Below, one piece after another: positions 6,873 to 15,544 of a DNA stretch of 64,000 nucleotides (position 1 is the stretch's first letter; every line of letters begins with the position of its first letter). Source of the stretch: Proteus sp. FME41 (GTDB lineage Bacteria > Pseudomonadota > Gammaproteobacteria > Enterobacterales > Enterobacteriaceae); contig NZ_JABUYL010000001.1 of the NCBI RefSeq assembly GCF_014897315.1, positions 186,001 to 250,000 on the forward strand, in the 5' to 3' direction. A model generated the notes under the pieces. The model was not told the DNA's origin, made no database searches, and saw nothing but the letters and a program-made list of their open reading frames with translations. A program made the position numbers and the translations under genes.

Positions 6873-8273
6873 ATGGATGTCAATTTCGACTTGTTTGATG
6901 AAGAGGTCAGGAGAGAGATAGCTAGGCGTAGTTTGCATGAATTTATTCAGTATATAAACCATGAATACATTACAAGCCACTTTTCAGAAACGGTGTGTAA
7001 TGCGCTAGATATATTTATTGAAAATATGATGAAGGGCGAACGCCCTAAGTTAATTTTAAGTGCGCCCCCTCAGCATGGTAAGTCTGATATTGTTTCTCGC
7101 TATTTGCCAGCCTATTTCTTTGGTAAATACCCAAATATGCGCGTTGGGGCATTATCGTACTCCTCAGATTTAGCTGGGGATATGAATACAGATGTTCAGC
7201 GAATTATGATGTCCGATGAATATCGTGCGCTATTTCCTAAAAGCTGGTTAGGCAATAAGCCTGAAAACGGTATTGCGGTTAAACGTAATTCTGACGAGTT
7301 TGATATTGTTAACCACAAAGGCAGTTATGTTTGTGCTGGTGTAGGTGGGCCATTAACAGGTAAGAAAGTTGATCTCGGTATTATTGATGACCCAATAAAG
7401 AACTCAAAAGAAGCCTTGAGTCCAACGACTAAAAAGTCGATATGGAATTGGTACGTTTCTACGTTTAAAACGCGTCTCTCTAAATATAGCGGTGAAATCA
7501 TCATGGCCACTCGGTGGGCTACTGATGACTTATCTGGACGATTAAAAGATATTGCACCAGAGACGCAAGTATTAACGTTTCCTGCTATCAACGATAAGAA
7601 TGAGGCGCTTGTTCCTGAGTTACACCCTCTTGATAAACTTCTTGAGACAAAAGCAATCCTCGGTGATTACTTCTGGTCTGCCATGTACCAACAAAAACCT
7701 AAGCCGGGTGATGGTCAAATCTTCCACGAAGAATTTGCTCAGTATTACTTACCGAAAGACCTACCTGAAAAATTCGATACGGTTATTCATAGTTGGGATA
7801 TGACCTTTAAAGATAGTGACGGTACTGACTATGTGGTGGGGCAGGTATGGGGCAAGAAAGATGCAAATGCTTATCTACTGTATCAAATTAGAAAGCGCAT
7901 GAGTTTTACTGAAACCTTAAAGTCGGTGAAATGGTTAGCTGAAAAATTCCCTGAAGGGCGACGTAAGTTGGTGGAAGACAAAGCTAATGGCCCTGCTGTA
8001 ATCGACTCTCTCAAATCAACCATATCAGGGTTAATTCCCGTCGAGCCAGATGGTAGCAAGGTTGCTCGTGCCCATGCGTGTACTGCTGAATGGGAGGCTG
8101 GAAATGTGTGGCTCCCCCACAAAGACATTGCACCGTGGATTGTGGAAACTGTGGAGGAAATTACCACATTCCCATTTGCTGGCCATGACGACACAGTGGA
8201 TGCGATGACGCAGGCACTACGTGATTTATACCAGAAGAAAAAAGGCGGTTTCTTCTCTCGTAAGAGGACTTAG
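6873..8273 (+). CDS. Terminase large subunit
   Basis: This 466-residue protein is the packaging motor: an N-terminal ATPase and a C-terminal RNase H-like nuclease that cuts concatemers. Walker A is SAPPQHGKS (residues 63-71) and Walker B is LGIIDDP (168-174). The nuclease domain shows HSWDMTFKDSDGTDYVVG near residue 308 and HDDTVDAM near the C-terminus. The open frame begins at 6810, but the ATG at 6873 gives the usual N-terminus (MDVNFDLFDEE). About 200 bases separate it from the small subunit. It overlaps no other gene, and the portal follows after one base. Confidence 0.93.
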   Translation: MDVNFDLFDEEVRREIARRSLHEFIQYINHEYITSHFSETVCNALDIFIENMMKGERPKLILSAPPQHGKSDIVSRYLPAYFFGKYPNMRVGALSYSSDLAGDMNTDVQRIMMSDEYRALFPKSWLGNKPENGIAVKRNSDEFDIVNHKGSYVCAGVGGPLTGKKVDLGIIDDPIKNSKEALSPTTKKSIWNWYVSTFKTRLSKYSGEIIMATRWATDDLSGRLKDIAPETQVLTFPAINDKNEALVPELHPLDKLLETKAILGDYFWSAMYQQKPKPGDGQIFHEEFAQYYLPKDLPEKFDTVIHSWDMTFKDSDGTDYVVGQVWGKKDANAYLLYQIRKRMSFTETLKSVKWLAEKFPEGRRKLVEDKANGPAVIDSLKSTISGLIPVEPDGSKVARAHACTAEWEAGNVWLPHKDIAPWIVETVEEITTFPFAGHDDTVDAMTQALRDLYQKKKGGFFSRKRT

Positions 8274-8274
8274 T

Positions 8275-9774
8275 ATGTGGCCATTTAGTAAGAAAAAAAT
8301 TGAAATAAGAAAAGCACCCAAACGGTCTGCGTTCTCAACGCATTTATATTCTTCACTGGTTCCTGATAATGACTTTAAAGGATTGGACTTACCCCAGCCT
8401 ACAATCAATGGCGTCGCAATGGATAGCATTGATAGTTATGTTCCCTCATTTAAAGGTGAGCAGGTTTACGGTGTGCCGGAGTCACAGGCTTCTTGGTATG
8501 CCTCACAAATGTTTATCGGTAACAATATGTGTGCGGTTATCGCCAAACATTGGCTGGTGGATAAAGCCTGCAATATGCCCGCGCGTGATGCGATACGTCA
8601 GGGTTACGATATTGATTGTGATAACGACGATGATCGCGCTATCAGCAAAAAGCTCCGCAAACGTGATAAAAAATACCGTATTACACACCAACTGAAAGAG
8701 CTGGTTCACTTTGGGAGAGTATACGGCGGTCGTTTAGCGTTATTTGTTGTTGAGACATCAAACCCGAAAGAGTGGTATGAAAACCCGTTTAATATCGATG
8801 GCGTGACCAAAGGCATGTACAAGGGAATTAAACAGATTGACCCACAATGGGTAACGGCTGATTTAACGGATGCCAATGTTCAAGATCCTGCCAGCATGGA
8901 TTTCTACGAGCCTACTTATTATGTGATCGGTGGGCGTAAATATCACAAGTCTCACTTTATTAAGTTTGTACCATTCCCTGTACCTAACGTGCTTAAGCCA
9001 CTTTACAACTATTTTGGTGTATCAGTGCCAGAACGCATTTATGAGCGAGTCTATGCCTCAGAACGCACAGCGAATGAAGCACCACAACTGGCAATGACCA
9101 AGCGCTTACTGACGATTGGCATGGCAGATATTGAAGGGATGGATGAACTGACTATTCGCCAAAATATTCTTGATTTCATTGAAACGAGAGATAATTACGG
9201 TGTTCAGACAGTAGGCAAAGAAGATGTCGTTCAGCAATTCGACACCTCATTAGCGGATTTAGATGCAACAATCATGACGCAATATCAGCTGGTGGCATCG
9301 GCTTCCAATGTACCAGCAACAAAGCTATTAGGTACTACACCGAAAGGCTTTAATTCAACGGGGGAATACGAAGAAGCCAATTACCGCGAAGAGCTTGAAA
9401 GTATTCAATCAAACGACCTTGAAGAGCTATTACAGCGTCATTACGACATGTTAATGCGTAGCGAAGATTTACCCGTGACAGAAATCTCTATCACATGGGC
9501 ACCACTTGATAGCCCAACGGCTGTTGAGAGTGCAGATATTGAGCTTAAGCAAGCACAAGCCGATTCAGCCTATGCAACAACAGGGGCCATTGATGGGCTA
9601 GATATTCGTAAGAAACTAGCCAGCGATAAAGCATCCAGCTATTACGGCATTGAAGTGAACGAGGCAGATTATGTCGAGGCGAATACGAGTACAAACGAAG
9701 CGAGCGCAATGGGCAACCTCTCGCCAAGCAGTAATGAAAGGGAAGCCCCTGCAGTATTCAGTAGCTCCCTCTAG
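8275..9774 (+). CDS. Portal protein (DUF1073 type)
   Basis: This 499-residue protein is of the DUF1073/Phage_portal_3 type and forms the dodecameric ring through which DNA enters the head. Recognisable parts are the N-terminal GVPESQASWYASQMFIGN (about 67-84), the WLVDKACNMPARDAIRQGY block near 95-113, and SNVPATKLLGTTPKGFNSTG near 345. The ATG at 8275 follows GAGGACTT; the longer frame from 8221 would overlap the terminase. The end overlaps the MuF-like gene by 41 bases, a common feature of portal and minor-head pairs. Confidence 0.9.
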   Translation: MWPFSKKKIEIRKAPKRSAFSTHLYSSLVPDNDFKGLDLPQPTINGVAMDSIDSYVPSFKGEQVYGVPESQASWYASQMFIGNNMCAVIAKHWLVDKACNMPARDAIRQGYDIDCDNDDDRAISKKLRKRDKKYRITHQLKELVHFGRVYGGRLALFVVETSNPKEWYENPFNIDGVTKGMYKGIKQIDPQWVTADLTDANVQDPASMDFYEPTYYVIGGRKYHKSHFIKFVPFPVPNVLKPLYNYFGVSVPERIYERVYASERTANEAPQLAMTKRLLTIGMADIEGMDELTIRQNILDFIETRDNYGVQTVGKEDVVQQFDTSLADLDATIMTQYQLVASASNVPATKLLGTTPKGFNSTGEYEEANYREELESIQSNDLEELLQRHYDMLMRSEDLPVTEISITWAPLDSPTAVESADIELKQAQADSAYATTGAIDGLDIRKKLASDKASSYYGIEVNEADYVEANTSTNEASAMGNLSPSSNEREAPAVFSSSL

Positions 9775-10537
9775 TCGTTATCAATGTGACATGTCACGAC
9801 TCATTAATTCAATGATTAAAGACTATGAAAAAGTGTTTAGTGAATTAAATGACGACTTTGAGGGTTTTACGATGGATGCTAGTTTTGCCAGTCAAACACG
9901 TATCTGGTTGAACCGGCTAAAACGTAAATGGGATAGTATTTTTAAGCAAAAGTCCTCAGAGATTGCGGATAAGTTTGTTTCTCAAGTCGATATAGGCGCA
10001 AAGCGTAATTTAGATGATTCTCTCAAACAGCTGTCAGGGGGGATCACTATCAAAACCCCTAATATGCCTGAAGCTCTGAAAGATAAAATCATTGCCTCTA
10101 CGGCTGAAAACGTATCACTCATTAAATCTATTCCACTGCAATTTCATCAACGTATTGAAAGTGTTGCCTTACTCTCTATTAGCCAAGGTGGTGAAGGCGC
10201 TAAAACGTTATTTGATGAAGTGAAACCGCTTATTGATATAGAAAAGGAAAAGCTAGAAAAAAGAGCGAGTTTTATCGCAGTTGATCAAACGCGAAAGATT
10301 ACAACGGCGGTTAACTATGAACGTATGAAATCTGCTGGTATTCGTAAGGCAGTTTGGCATCACTCTGGTGGGGGTGCAGAACCTCGTGAATGGCATATTA
10401 AATTGGATGGTGAAGTATTCGATTTAGATAACCCACCAATTATTGATCCCAAAACGGGAGAGCGAGGATTGCCCGGACAGTTGCCAAACTGTAAATGCTT
10501 CTGGACACCGGTTATTGATTTTGGTGAGGAGACATGA
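9734..10537 (+). CDS. Minor head protein (Mu gpF / SPP1 gp7-like)
   Basis: This 267-residue protein is of the phage head-morphogenesis (MuF) family, which binds the portal during procapsid assembly. The C-terminal signature is clear: FIAVDQTRKITTAVNYERMK, then VWHHSGGGAEPREWHIKLDGEVF, then LPGQLPNCKCFW. I chose the ATG at 9734 rather than the frame opening at 9671. It starts inside the end of the portal gene and overlaps the protease gene at its own end (GAGGAGACATGAC), which supports coupled translation. Confidence 0.88.
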   Translation: MKGKPLQYSVAPSSRYQCDMSRLINSMIKDYEKVFSELNDDFEGFTMDASFASQTRIWLNRLKRKWDSIFKQKSSEIADKFVSQVDIGAKRNLDDSLKQLSGGITIKTPNMPEALKDKIIASTAENVSLIKSIPLQFHQRIESVALLSISQGGEGAKTLFDEVKPLIDIEKEKLEKRASFIAVDQTRKITTAVNYERMKSAGIRKAVWHHSGGGAEPREWHIKLDGEVFDLDNPPIIDPKTGERGLPGQLPNCKCFWTPVIDFGEET

Positions 10538-11796
10538 CAAAGCGACAATATGATTTAAACGGCTGGCTGGAAGTAAAAGATAACCCCATCTCTAAAGTTG
10601 GGGTTTTTGATTATTTGGGGTGTGAAATTGGTGCACCAATACCCGACAAAATTTATAAGGTGTATCGCCCGCAAGAAGAACTAGCCAGCACAGAGACAAT
10701 TAACTCTTTCAAATTAATGCCCTTTGTTGATGAGCATGAAATGTTAGGGAAAGACGGCACACCTGCAGAAAAAAAGGGGATACAAGGAGTCATCGGGGAG
10801 CGGGTTTATTTTGAATACCCCTACCTCAGAGGCAATATCAAAATCCTTTCTAATTCAGCGATTAGCCAAATTGATGGAGGAAAAATTGAATTATCTCCTG
10901 GTTATCGCTGTGTTTACGATTTCACACCAGGCGAATTTAACGGTGAACGTTATGACGCCATACAACGGCATATTAGAGCCAACCATCTTGCGTTAGTTGA
11001 TGAAGGGCGCACTGGCGCTGATGTTGCTGTGCAAGACCATTCCGTTATTACCATAGACACAAAGGAACTTATTCGCATGAATCCTGAAAATGAAAACAAA
11101 GACAAACCAACTACTGATGAAGGTGCCTTTACGCCTGAGCAATTGGAAGCGTTAAAAGCCATTATCAAAGAAGCAATTACCAGCGCTAAGCCTGCGACAG
11201 ACGATGAACCAGACGATAAAGATAAACCTTCAACTGATTCAGACCCTGACGAAGAGCAGAAAGCGGAAGAAGCGGTGGAAAAAGCCGAAGTCGCCACAGA
11301 AGAGGCGGGAACTGGCGAACCCGAGGCAGTTGAGAAAGCCGAAATTGCGATTGAAACTGCAGTTGAAGCGATTGAAGAAGCCAAAGAGCATCTTGATCAA
11401 GCAACTACTGATGGCCTCCATCGTCGTTTAAAACGCCTGAATAGTAGCATTACCGCAATGGATGAAATGGCATCTCTAAAACGTAAAGTTAAGCGATTAG
11501 AGAAAGCAAAACCGGTAATGGATACTGGTGAGTTACTCAAACAAATCGGTGTGCGTGATTCGTTAGCACATAAGTTAACGCCGTTCATTGGTGTGTTTGA
11601 CCACTCTGCTATGACTCAACAACAAGTCGCAGAGTACGGTGTTGAAAAACTGGGTATTCAATGCAGTAAGGGCGCCGAAGCGATCGCCCTCGATGCTTGG
11701 ATGCAAGGGCGTATTCCTGACTCTCAAAAACCGAGTTCAACAATGGACTCTGCAGTGAGCAATAAATCAATTATGGATAAATGGGGGGAGAAATAA
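10534..11796 (+). CDS. Head maturation protease and scaffold (DUF2213 type)
   Basis: This 420-residue protein has an N-terminal DUF2213 domain, a prohead-protease-like fold. Typical motifs are MPFVDEHEMLG near residue 62, LSPGYRCVYDFTPGEFNG near 125 and HIRANHLALVDEGRTGADVAVQD near 145-167. From about 185 to 300 it is acidic and alanine/glutamate-rich with coiled-coil character (KAEEAVEKAEVATEEAG), as expected for an internal scaffold. The remaining C-terminus is conserved in such fusions. The scaffold guides capsid assembly and is then cleaved. The long minus-strand frames across the acidic segment are codon-bias shadows. Confidence 0.85.
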   Translation: MTKRQYDLNGWLEVKDNPISKVGVFDYLGCEIGAPIPDKIYKVYRPQEELASTETINSFKLMPFVDEHEMLGKDGTPAEKKGIQGVIGERVYFEYPYLRGNIKILSNSAISQIDGGKIELSPGYRCVYDFTPGEFNGERYDAIQRHIRANHLALVDEGRTGADVAVQDHSVITIDTKELIRMNPENENKDKPTTDEGAFTPEQLEALKAIIKEAITSAKPATDDEPDDKDKPSTDSDPDEEQKAEEAVEKAEVATEEAGTGEPEAVEKAEIAIETAVEAIEEAKEHLDQATTDGLHRRLKRLNSSITAMDEMASLKRKVKRLEKAKPVMDTGELLKQIGVRDSLAHKLTPFIGVFDHSAMTQQQVAEYGVEKLGIQCSKGAEAIALDAWMQGRIPDSQKPSSTMDSAVSNKSIMDKWGEK

Positions 11797-12293
11797 TGGC
11801 AATTCCTAATTCAGTAGCAAATGGGCTAATTTCTGGTGTTGTCGGTGAAATTAGTCATGCAGGCCCTATTCGCGCTGTTTCAGCCATTCTTAGTTCAGCG
11901 GATGAAGAGCTAAATATTTTCGGTCGCGCGTATACCTACAACGATGATTCAGTGGAATCCGTTCAGGTAGGTGGTAAAGGCGCATTTGCTGGGATCATGA
12001 TTAACCCTAAAGCCTATCGTATCGAGAAAAAATTTGCTCTTAACGGCACACAGGGCGAATTCCTGACAATGGGTGAAGTTTTCGTTGAACTAAAAGAAGT
12101 GGCAGGAAAAATCAACGCACCGGTTGTGTTCGATGAAGCTGACGGCTCGTTATCGTCTAAAGCAACAATTAATGCTGGTGATCGTGTTATTGGTTATATC
12201 AGCCGACACCTTGAATCTACAGAGAGTGCTCATTTGGGCATTATTCGTTTAACAGAAATCCCATATCCAGTGTCTCCAAAGGAAGGTGAGTAA
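11796..12293 (+). CDS. Capsid cement/decoration protein (Gp24-like)
   Basis: This 165-residue protein resembles the structural cement proteins encoded between protease and major capsid in DUF2184-type phages. Those proteins clamp the capsid lattice after expansion. The sequence is beta-rich, with GGKGAFAGIMINP near residue 50 and INAGDRVIGYISR near 130. The ATG at 11796 overlaps the protease stop (TAATGG) by one base, and its own stop overlaps the capsid start. The function comes from gene position and remembered similarity. Confidence 0.8.
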   Translation: MAIPNSVANGLISGVVGEISHAGPIRAVSAILSSADEELNIFGRAYTYNDDSVESVQVGGKGAFAGIMINPKAYRIEKKFALNGTQGEFLTMGEVFVELKEVAGKINAPVVFDEADGSLSSKATINAGDRVIGYISRHLESTESAHLGIIRLTEIPYPVSPKEGE

Positions 12294-13360
12294 TGCCAGT
12301 TAGTAACATTAAATTTCACATGTCTGGCCGTGATGTCAAAAAACATGGACAACTGAATATTAACCCTGATCAGAAATGGACATACGGTGAATTAGCGCAA
12401 ATCGGCTTTGGTGGTTTTTCTGCGATGGACTCCGCGATTAGCGGTGGTGCAATGCAGGGGGGCTTAATTCAACGCGAAATGTTGCAACACGTTTTACCGG
12501 GTGTCATTCGTACCGCAACGCGCGTGCGTGTACTGGATGAAATCACCGGTATTGTCAATGCGGGTGAGTGGCATGATGAAGAAATTATTCTGAATGTCGC
12601 AACGCCAACTGGTAAAGCAGAGCTTTATGGTGACCATACCAATGTACCATTAGCGTCTTATGCGCAAGACCAAGAGCGCCGTGGTCTTGTCCGTTTCGAA
12701 TTGGGTTTCCAAGTGGGGAAATTAGAAGAAGCACGCCAATCGTCTGCAGGCTTTGTTGCGATGGAAGAAAAGCGCAATTCAGTGACTGAATCATTAGAGC
12801 AAGGGCGTGAGCGCGTGGGTTACTACGGGTTTAATAGCCCTGAAACGCGCGTCTTTGGTTTGATGAATGAGCCTAATTTGCCCGCCTATGAAACCGCAAA
12901 GGGTAAATGGAAAGGCGGAACCTTTGCGGATATTACTGCCGATATTACCGATATGTTCTCGCGTATTGAAACGAGTTCTGGCGGTATTATCAAAGATGAT
13001 ACGCCAATTACCTTAACATTGCCGTTGGGCTTTCGTTCTGCACTGAATGTGGCTAATCCGGTGGCACGTGGTGAAACAGTCAAACAATGGATAAATGAAA
13101 ACTATCCAAATATGCGTCTGGTTTTCTCTCCTGAATTTGTTGGCGCAAATGGTGGGGCTGATGTGGCCTATATGTTCGCAGATAGCATTGATGATGGCTC
13201 AACGGCAACCAGTGCGGTGATCCTTCAAGTCGTGCCTGTGAAATACCAGTTATTAGGTTCACTCAATCAAATTAAAGGGTATATGGAAGATGCGACCAAT
13301 GCGACAGCGGGTGTGTTTGTAACTCGTCCGTGGGCGGTGACACGCTTAACCGGCATTTAA
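12293..13360 (+). CDS. Major capsid protein (DUF2184)
   Basis: This 355-residue protein matches the DUF2184 major capsid family, an HK97-like shell subunit. Features include GGFSAMDSAISGGAMQGGLI near residue 40, GEWHDEEI near 90, the ELGFQVGKLEEARQS stretch near 135 and a C-terminal FVTRPWAVTRLTG. It follows the cement gene with a one-base overlap and is followed by a strong terminator, consistent with the most abundant virion protein ending its own transcript segment. Confidence 0.9.
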   Translation: MPVSNIKFHMSGRDVKKHGQLNINPDQKWTYGELAQIGFGGFSAMDSAISGGAMQGGLIQREMLQHVLPGVIRTATRVRVLDEITGIVNAGEWHDEEIILNVATPTGKAELYGDHTNVPLASYAQDQERRGLVRFELGFQVGKLEEARQSSAGFVAMEEKRNSVTESLEQGRERVGYYGFNSPETRVFGLMNEPNLPAYETAKGKWKGGTFADITADITDMFSRIETSSGGIIKDDTPITLTLPLGFRSALNVANPVARGETVKQWINENYPNMRLVFSPEFVGANGGADVAYMFADSIDDGSTATSAVILQVVPVKYQLLGSLNQIKGYMEDATNATAGVFVTRPWAVTRLTGI

Positions 13361-13381
13361 TCTTACCACTTCTCTTTTTGC

Positions 13382-13403
13382 GCCCTCATTTGAGGGCTTT
13401 TTT
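13382..13403 (+). terminator. Terminator after the major capsid gene
   Basis: The stem GCCCTCA (13382-13388) pairs with TGAGGGC (13391-13397) around a very small loop, followed by six T. It probably reduces read-through from capsid into the less needed connector genes. Confidence 0.85.
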
Positions 13404-13429
13404 ATATCTAAACAATAGGAGAGCACTCC

Positions 13430-13771
13430 ATGCCTCTTTACGCATATTGCACCTTATCAAATGACCAGAACTATACGGTAAAAGACGGGAAAGTGTTTAT
13501 TGCTGGCCAAGCTAACGTGATGACTAAACACATGTACACACCGCGTGGCCGTGTGACAGAAATTACTGATGAGCAATATAAACAGCTCAAAGAAAATCAC
13601 GTTTTTAAGCTTCATTGTGAGAATGGCTTTATTACAGTTGAGCATCGCAAAGAAGATCCCGAAAAAGTTGCCACTGATATGGAAGCTAGCGACCAATCAG
13701 CCCCTGACACTCCTGAATCGTTAGAGGCTGAAAAGTTAGATGTTCCTAAAGCCAACAAAAAAGGTAAGTGA
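13430..13771 (+). CDS. Hypothetical phage connector-region protein
   Basis: A 113-residue protein with an N-terminal beta-rich part (VKDGKVFIAGQANVMTKHMYTPRGRVTEITDEQYKQLKE is the core region) and a charged, proline-containing tail from about residue 75. No family is named with confidence. Its place between capsid and DUF4054 connector suggests a small virion or head-completion protein. An AGGAGAG motif precedes the ATG at 13430, and its end sits next to the following start. Confidence 0.75.
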   Translation: MPLYAYCTLSNDQNYTVKDGKVFIAGQANVMTKHMYTPRGRVTEITDEQYKQLKENHVFKLHCENGFITVEHRKEDPEKVATDMEASDQSAPDTPESLEAEKLDVPKANKKGK

Positions 13772-13773
13772 TT

Positions 13774-14205
13774 ATGGATACGAGCACATTCCCTTTAACG
13801 TCATTCCGTGTGCTCTATCCGCAGTTTAACTCTGTGGGTGATGATGAAATATTTATCATTGCTCAATCTGCGTTGAACTATTTCTCTGCCTGTAAGGGTG
13901 TTTGTACTAACGAGCTGTGGATGCTCGTTGTTGCACACATGCTAACACTCAGAAAAATGATTGCTGATGATGAGTCGCCCACCGGTGTGGTGACGAGTGT
14001 AACCATTGATAAGGTGAGCGTGTCATTTACGGCACCCCCTGCCGGTTCGGACTGGTCGCACTGGTTTAAAATGACAACTTTTGGCCAGCAGTTTCTAGCA
14101 CTGATTAAGCGTTGTAGCGTTCCTCAATATTTTGGTGGTGGCGGTGAGCGTTCAGCTTTTCGGGGTGTAGGAGGGCGATTTACGCGAGGAGGGCGATTAC
14201 GTTAA
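13774..14205 (+). CDS. Head-tail connector protein (DUF4054)
   Basis: This 143-residue protein fits the DUF4054 family, adaptor proteins under the portal. Recognisable are FRVLYPQFNSVGDDEI near the start, the LWMLVVAHMLTLRK helix near residue 50, VSFTAPPAGSDWSHWFKMTTFGQ near 90 and the glycine/arginine-rich C-terminus. AAGGTAA (13761-13767) supports the ATG at 13774 over a GTG at 13768. Its stop overlaps the next start by one base. Confidence 0.82.
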   Translation: MDTSTFPLTSFRVLYPQFNSVGDDEIFIIAQSALNYFSACKGVCTNELWMLVVAHMLTLRKMIADDESPTGVVTSVTIDKVSVSFTAPPAGSDWSHWFKMTTFGQQFLALIKRCSVPQYFGGGGERSAFRGVGGRFTRGGRLR

Positions 14206-14663
14206 TGACTAAATTAGCACAATTAAAAGCGGTTTACGATGAATTGGCTAAAAAGCGATTAAGTGTTGGCTTCTTTGAGCATTCAAAGTACCCCGATGGA
14301 ACACCTATTGCTTATGTTGCTTCTATTCAAGAGTTGGGCTATCCCGCTGGTGGCATTCCTCCTCGCCCATTTTTAAGACCGACCATGAATGATAAAAAGC
14401 AGGATTATAGTCAGTTAATTTTTCGTGCTGTGAAAGCCTCTATTAAGGGCAATATCACGCTGGATAATGGACTGACTCAAATTGGTGCGACGGTTGCGGG
14501 CGATGTGAAAATGGCAATAAAAGCAGTCACCACCCCAGCGCTGGAGGAGTCAACGGTCAAAGCAAGAGCTCGTCGACATAGCAAAGGCAAAGCCACCGAT
14601 AAGCCGTTAGTCGATACTGGCCAAATGCTTCAAGCGGTTAGTTTCGCAGTGGAGGATAAATAA
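14205..14663 (+). CDS. Tail completion protein, HK97 gp10-like/morphogenesis type
   Basis: A 152-residue protein with features of head-tail joining proteins of the gp10/virion-morphogenesis group: VGFFEHSKYPDGTPIAYVASIQELG near residue 20-45, IPPRPFLRPTMND near 52, and a C-terminal KPLVDTGQMLQAVSF. The PPRPFLRP and LVDTGQML motifs are the best guides. It lies in a tightly overlapping chain of connector genes (ATG overlaps the previous stop, and its stop overlaps the next start). Confidence 0.8.
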   Translation: MTKLAQLKAVYDELAKKRLSVGFFEHSKYPDGTPIAYVASIQELGYPAGGIPPRPFLRPTMNDKKQDYSQLIFRAVKASIKGNITLDNGLTQIGATVAGDVKMAIKAVTTPALEESTVKARARRHSKGKATDKPLVDTGQMLQAVSFAVEDK

Positions 14664-15034
14664 TGTTTGGTAACTTAAACCGTATCGCTTCACGTTATAT
14701 TCCCCAGCAAAAGGTGCTTTGGTTTCGATTTAAGGAGCGTGGGCCTGATGCTAGAGGGAATGACCAGAATTACTATTACGATCCCGTAGAAGTTCGTGGA
14801 AGTTGGCAGGCCGTTGATACTCAAGATGTTCAATCAATGGGGTTAGATACAAGCCAAGTGTACCGGCGCTTATATACTTCTCATGATATTAAAGCCGTTC
14901 AACGTGGTACATCTCCTGATTTTCTGGTGTTCAATGGTCGTAAATATGACGTAGTGGGTGATGCAGACTGGTACGAACAAGATGGCTGGAAATCGGTGAT
15001 CTGTATCGAGGCGGGCACTTATGACGGATTATGA
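14663..15034 (+). CDS. Phage head-tail connector/collar protein
   Basis: A 123-residue beta-rich protein in the neck-gene block. It contains DPVEVRGSWQAVD near residue 41, YTSHDIKAVQRGTSPDFLVFNGRKYDVVGDADWYEQDGWKSVIC through its second half, a pattern seen in stopper or collar proteins that bridge connector and tail. The specific name is inferred from position. It overlaps both neighbours slightly. Confidence 0.72.
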   Translation: MFGNLNRIASRYIPQQKVLWFRFKERGPDARGNDQNYYYDPVEVRGSWQAVDTQDVQSMGLDTSQVYRRLYTSHDIKAVQRGTSPDFLVFNGRKYDVVGDADWYEQDGWKSVICIEAGTYDGL

Positions 15035-15536
15035 TGTTGATGTCGCAATTCGTAAGCAACTCTTGTTGCAGTTAAAAGAAGTCGGTATTGAGATCCCTGT
15101 TAAAGCCGGTTTCCAATCTACAAAGCAAGGTCGTGAAGATAATATGGTGATGTTTTTTCCCATTAATGAAAACGGCCACGGCTGGCAAGGGCGAAAATAT
15201 AATGTTCAAGGCAATAAAGCCAATCACCAAGAAAACCAGTTATCAGAAAATACGTACCAAGTTCAAGCGTTCGTGACGCAATTAGGCAATTATACAGCCA
15301 AGGATATTACCGCGATTGTCAGAATGATCGCCAATTCATTACCGTTTGTTGAGGCACTTCGGAAACAAGGTATTGGCATTCAACGTGCAACCGGTATTCG
15401 AACGCCTTATTTTCTGAATGACCAGGGCAACTACGAACAAAACCCCTCATTTGATTTCAATGTGACATTTAATCGCACACTTCATCCTGATACTGACGCC
15501 GTGAGTGCGTTGTATCCCGATATTTATCGTATTTAA
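15021..15536 (+). CDS. Phage neck terminator (gateway) protein
   Basis: This 171-residue protein resembles the phage gateway or neck-terminator family (LIC_12616/gp12-like) that caps the tail tube for head joining. Recognisable are the central YQVQAFVTQLGNYTAKDI segment near residue 83 and FNVTFNRTLHP near the C-terminus. It starts within the end of the collar gene and is followed by the sheath gene after only a few bases (AAGGAACGTTATG). Confidence 0.78.
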   Translation: MTDYDVDVAIRKQLLLQLKEVGIEIPVKAGFQSTKQGREDNMVMFFPINENGHGWQGRKYNVQGNKANHQENQLSENTYQVQAFVTQLGNYTAKDITAIVRMIANSLPFVEALRKQGIGIQRATGIRTPYFLNDQGNYEQNPSFDFNVTFNRTLHPDTDAVSALYPDIYRI

Positions 15537-15544
15537 GGAACGTT

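Noticed and set aside
10950..11404. Long minus-strand ORFs over the scaffold-coding region
   Set aside because: They are shadows of the repetitive Glu/Ala codons in the DUF2213 protease/scaffold gene and read as Ser/Leu-rich sequence.
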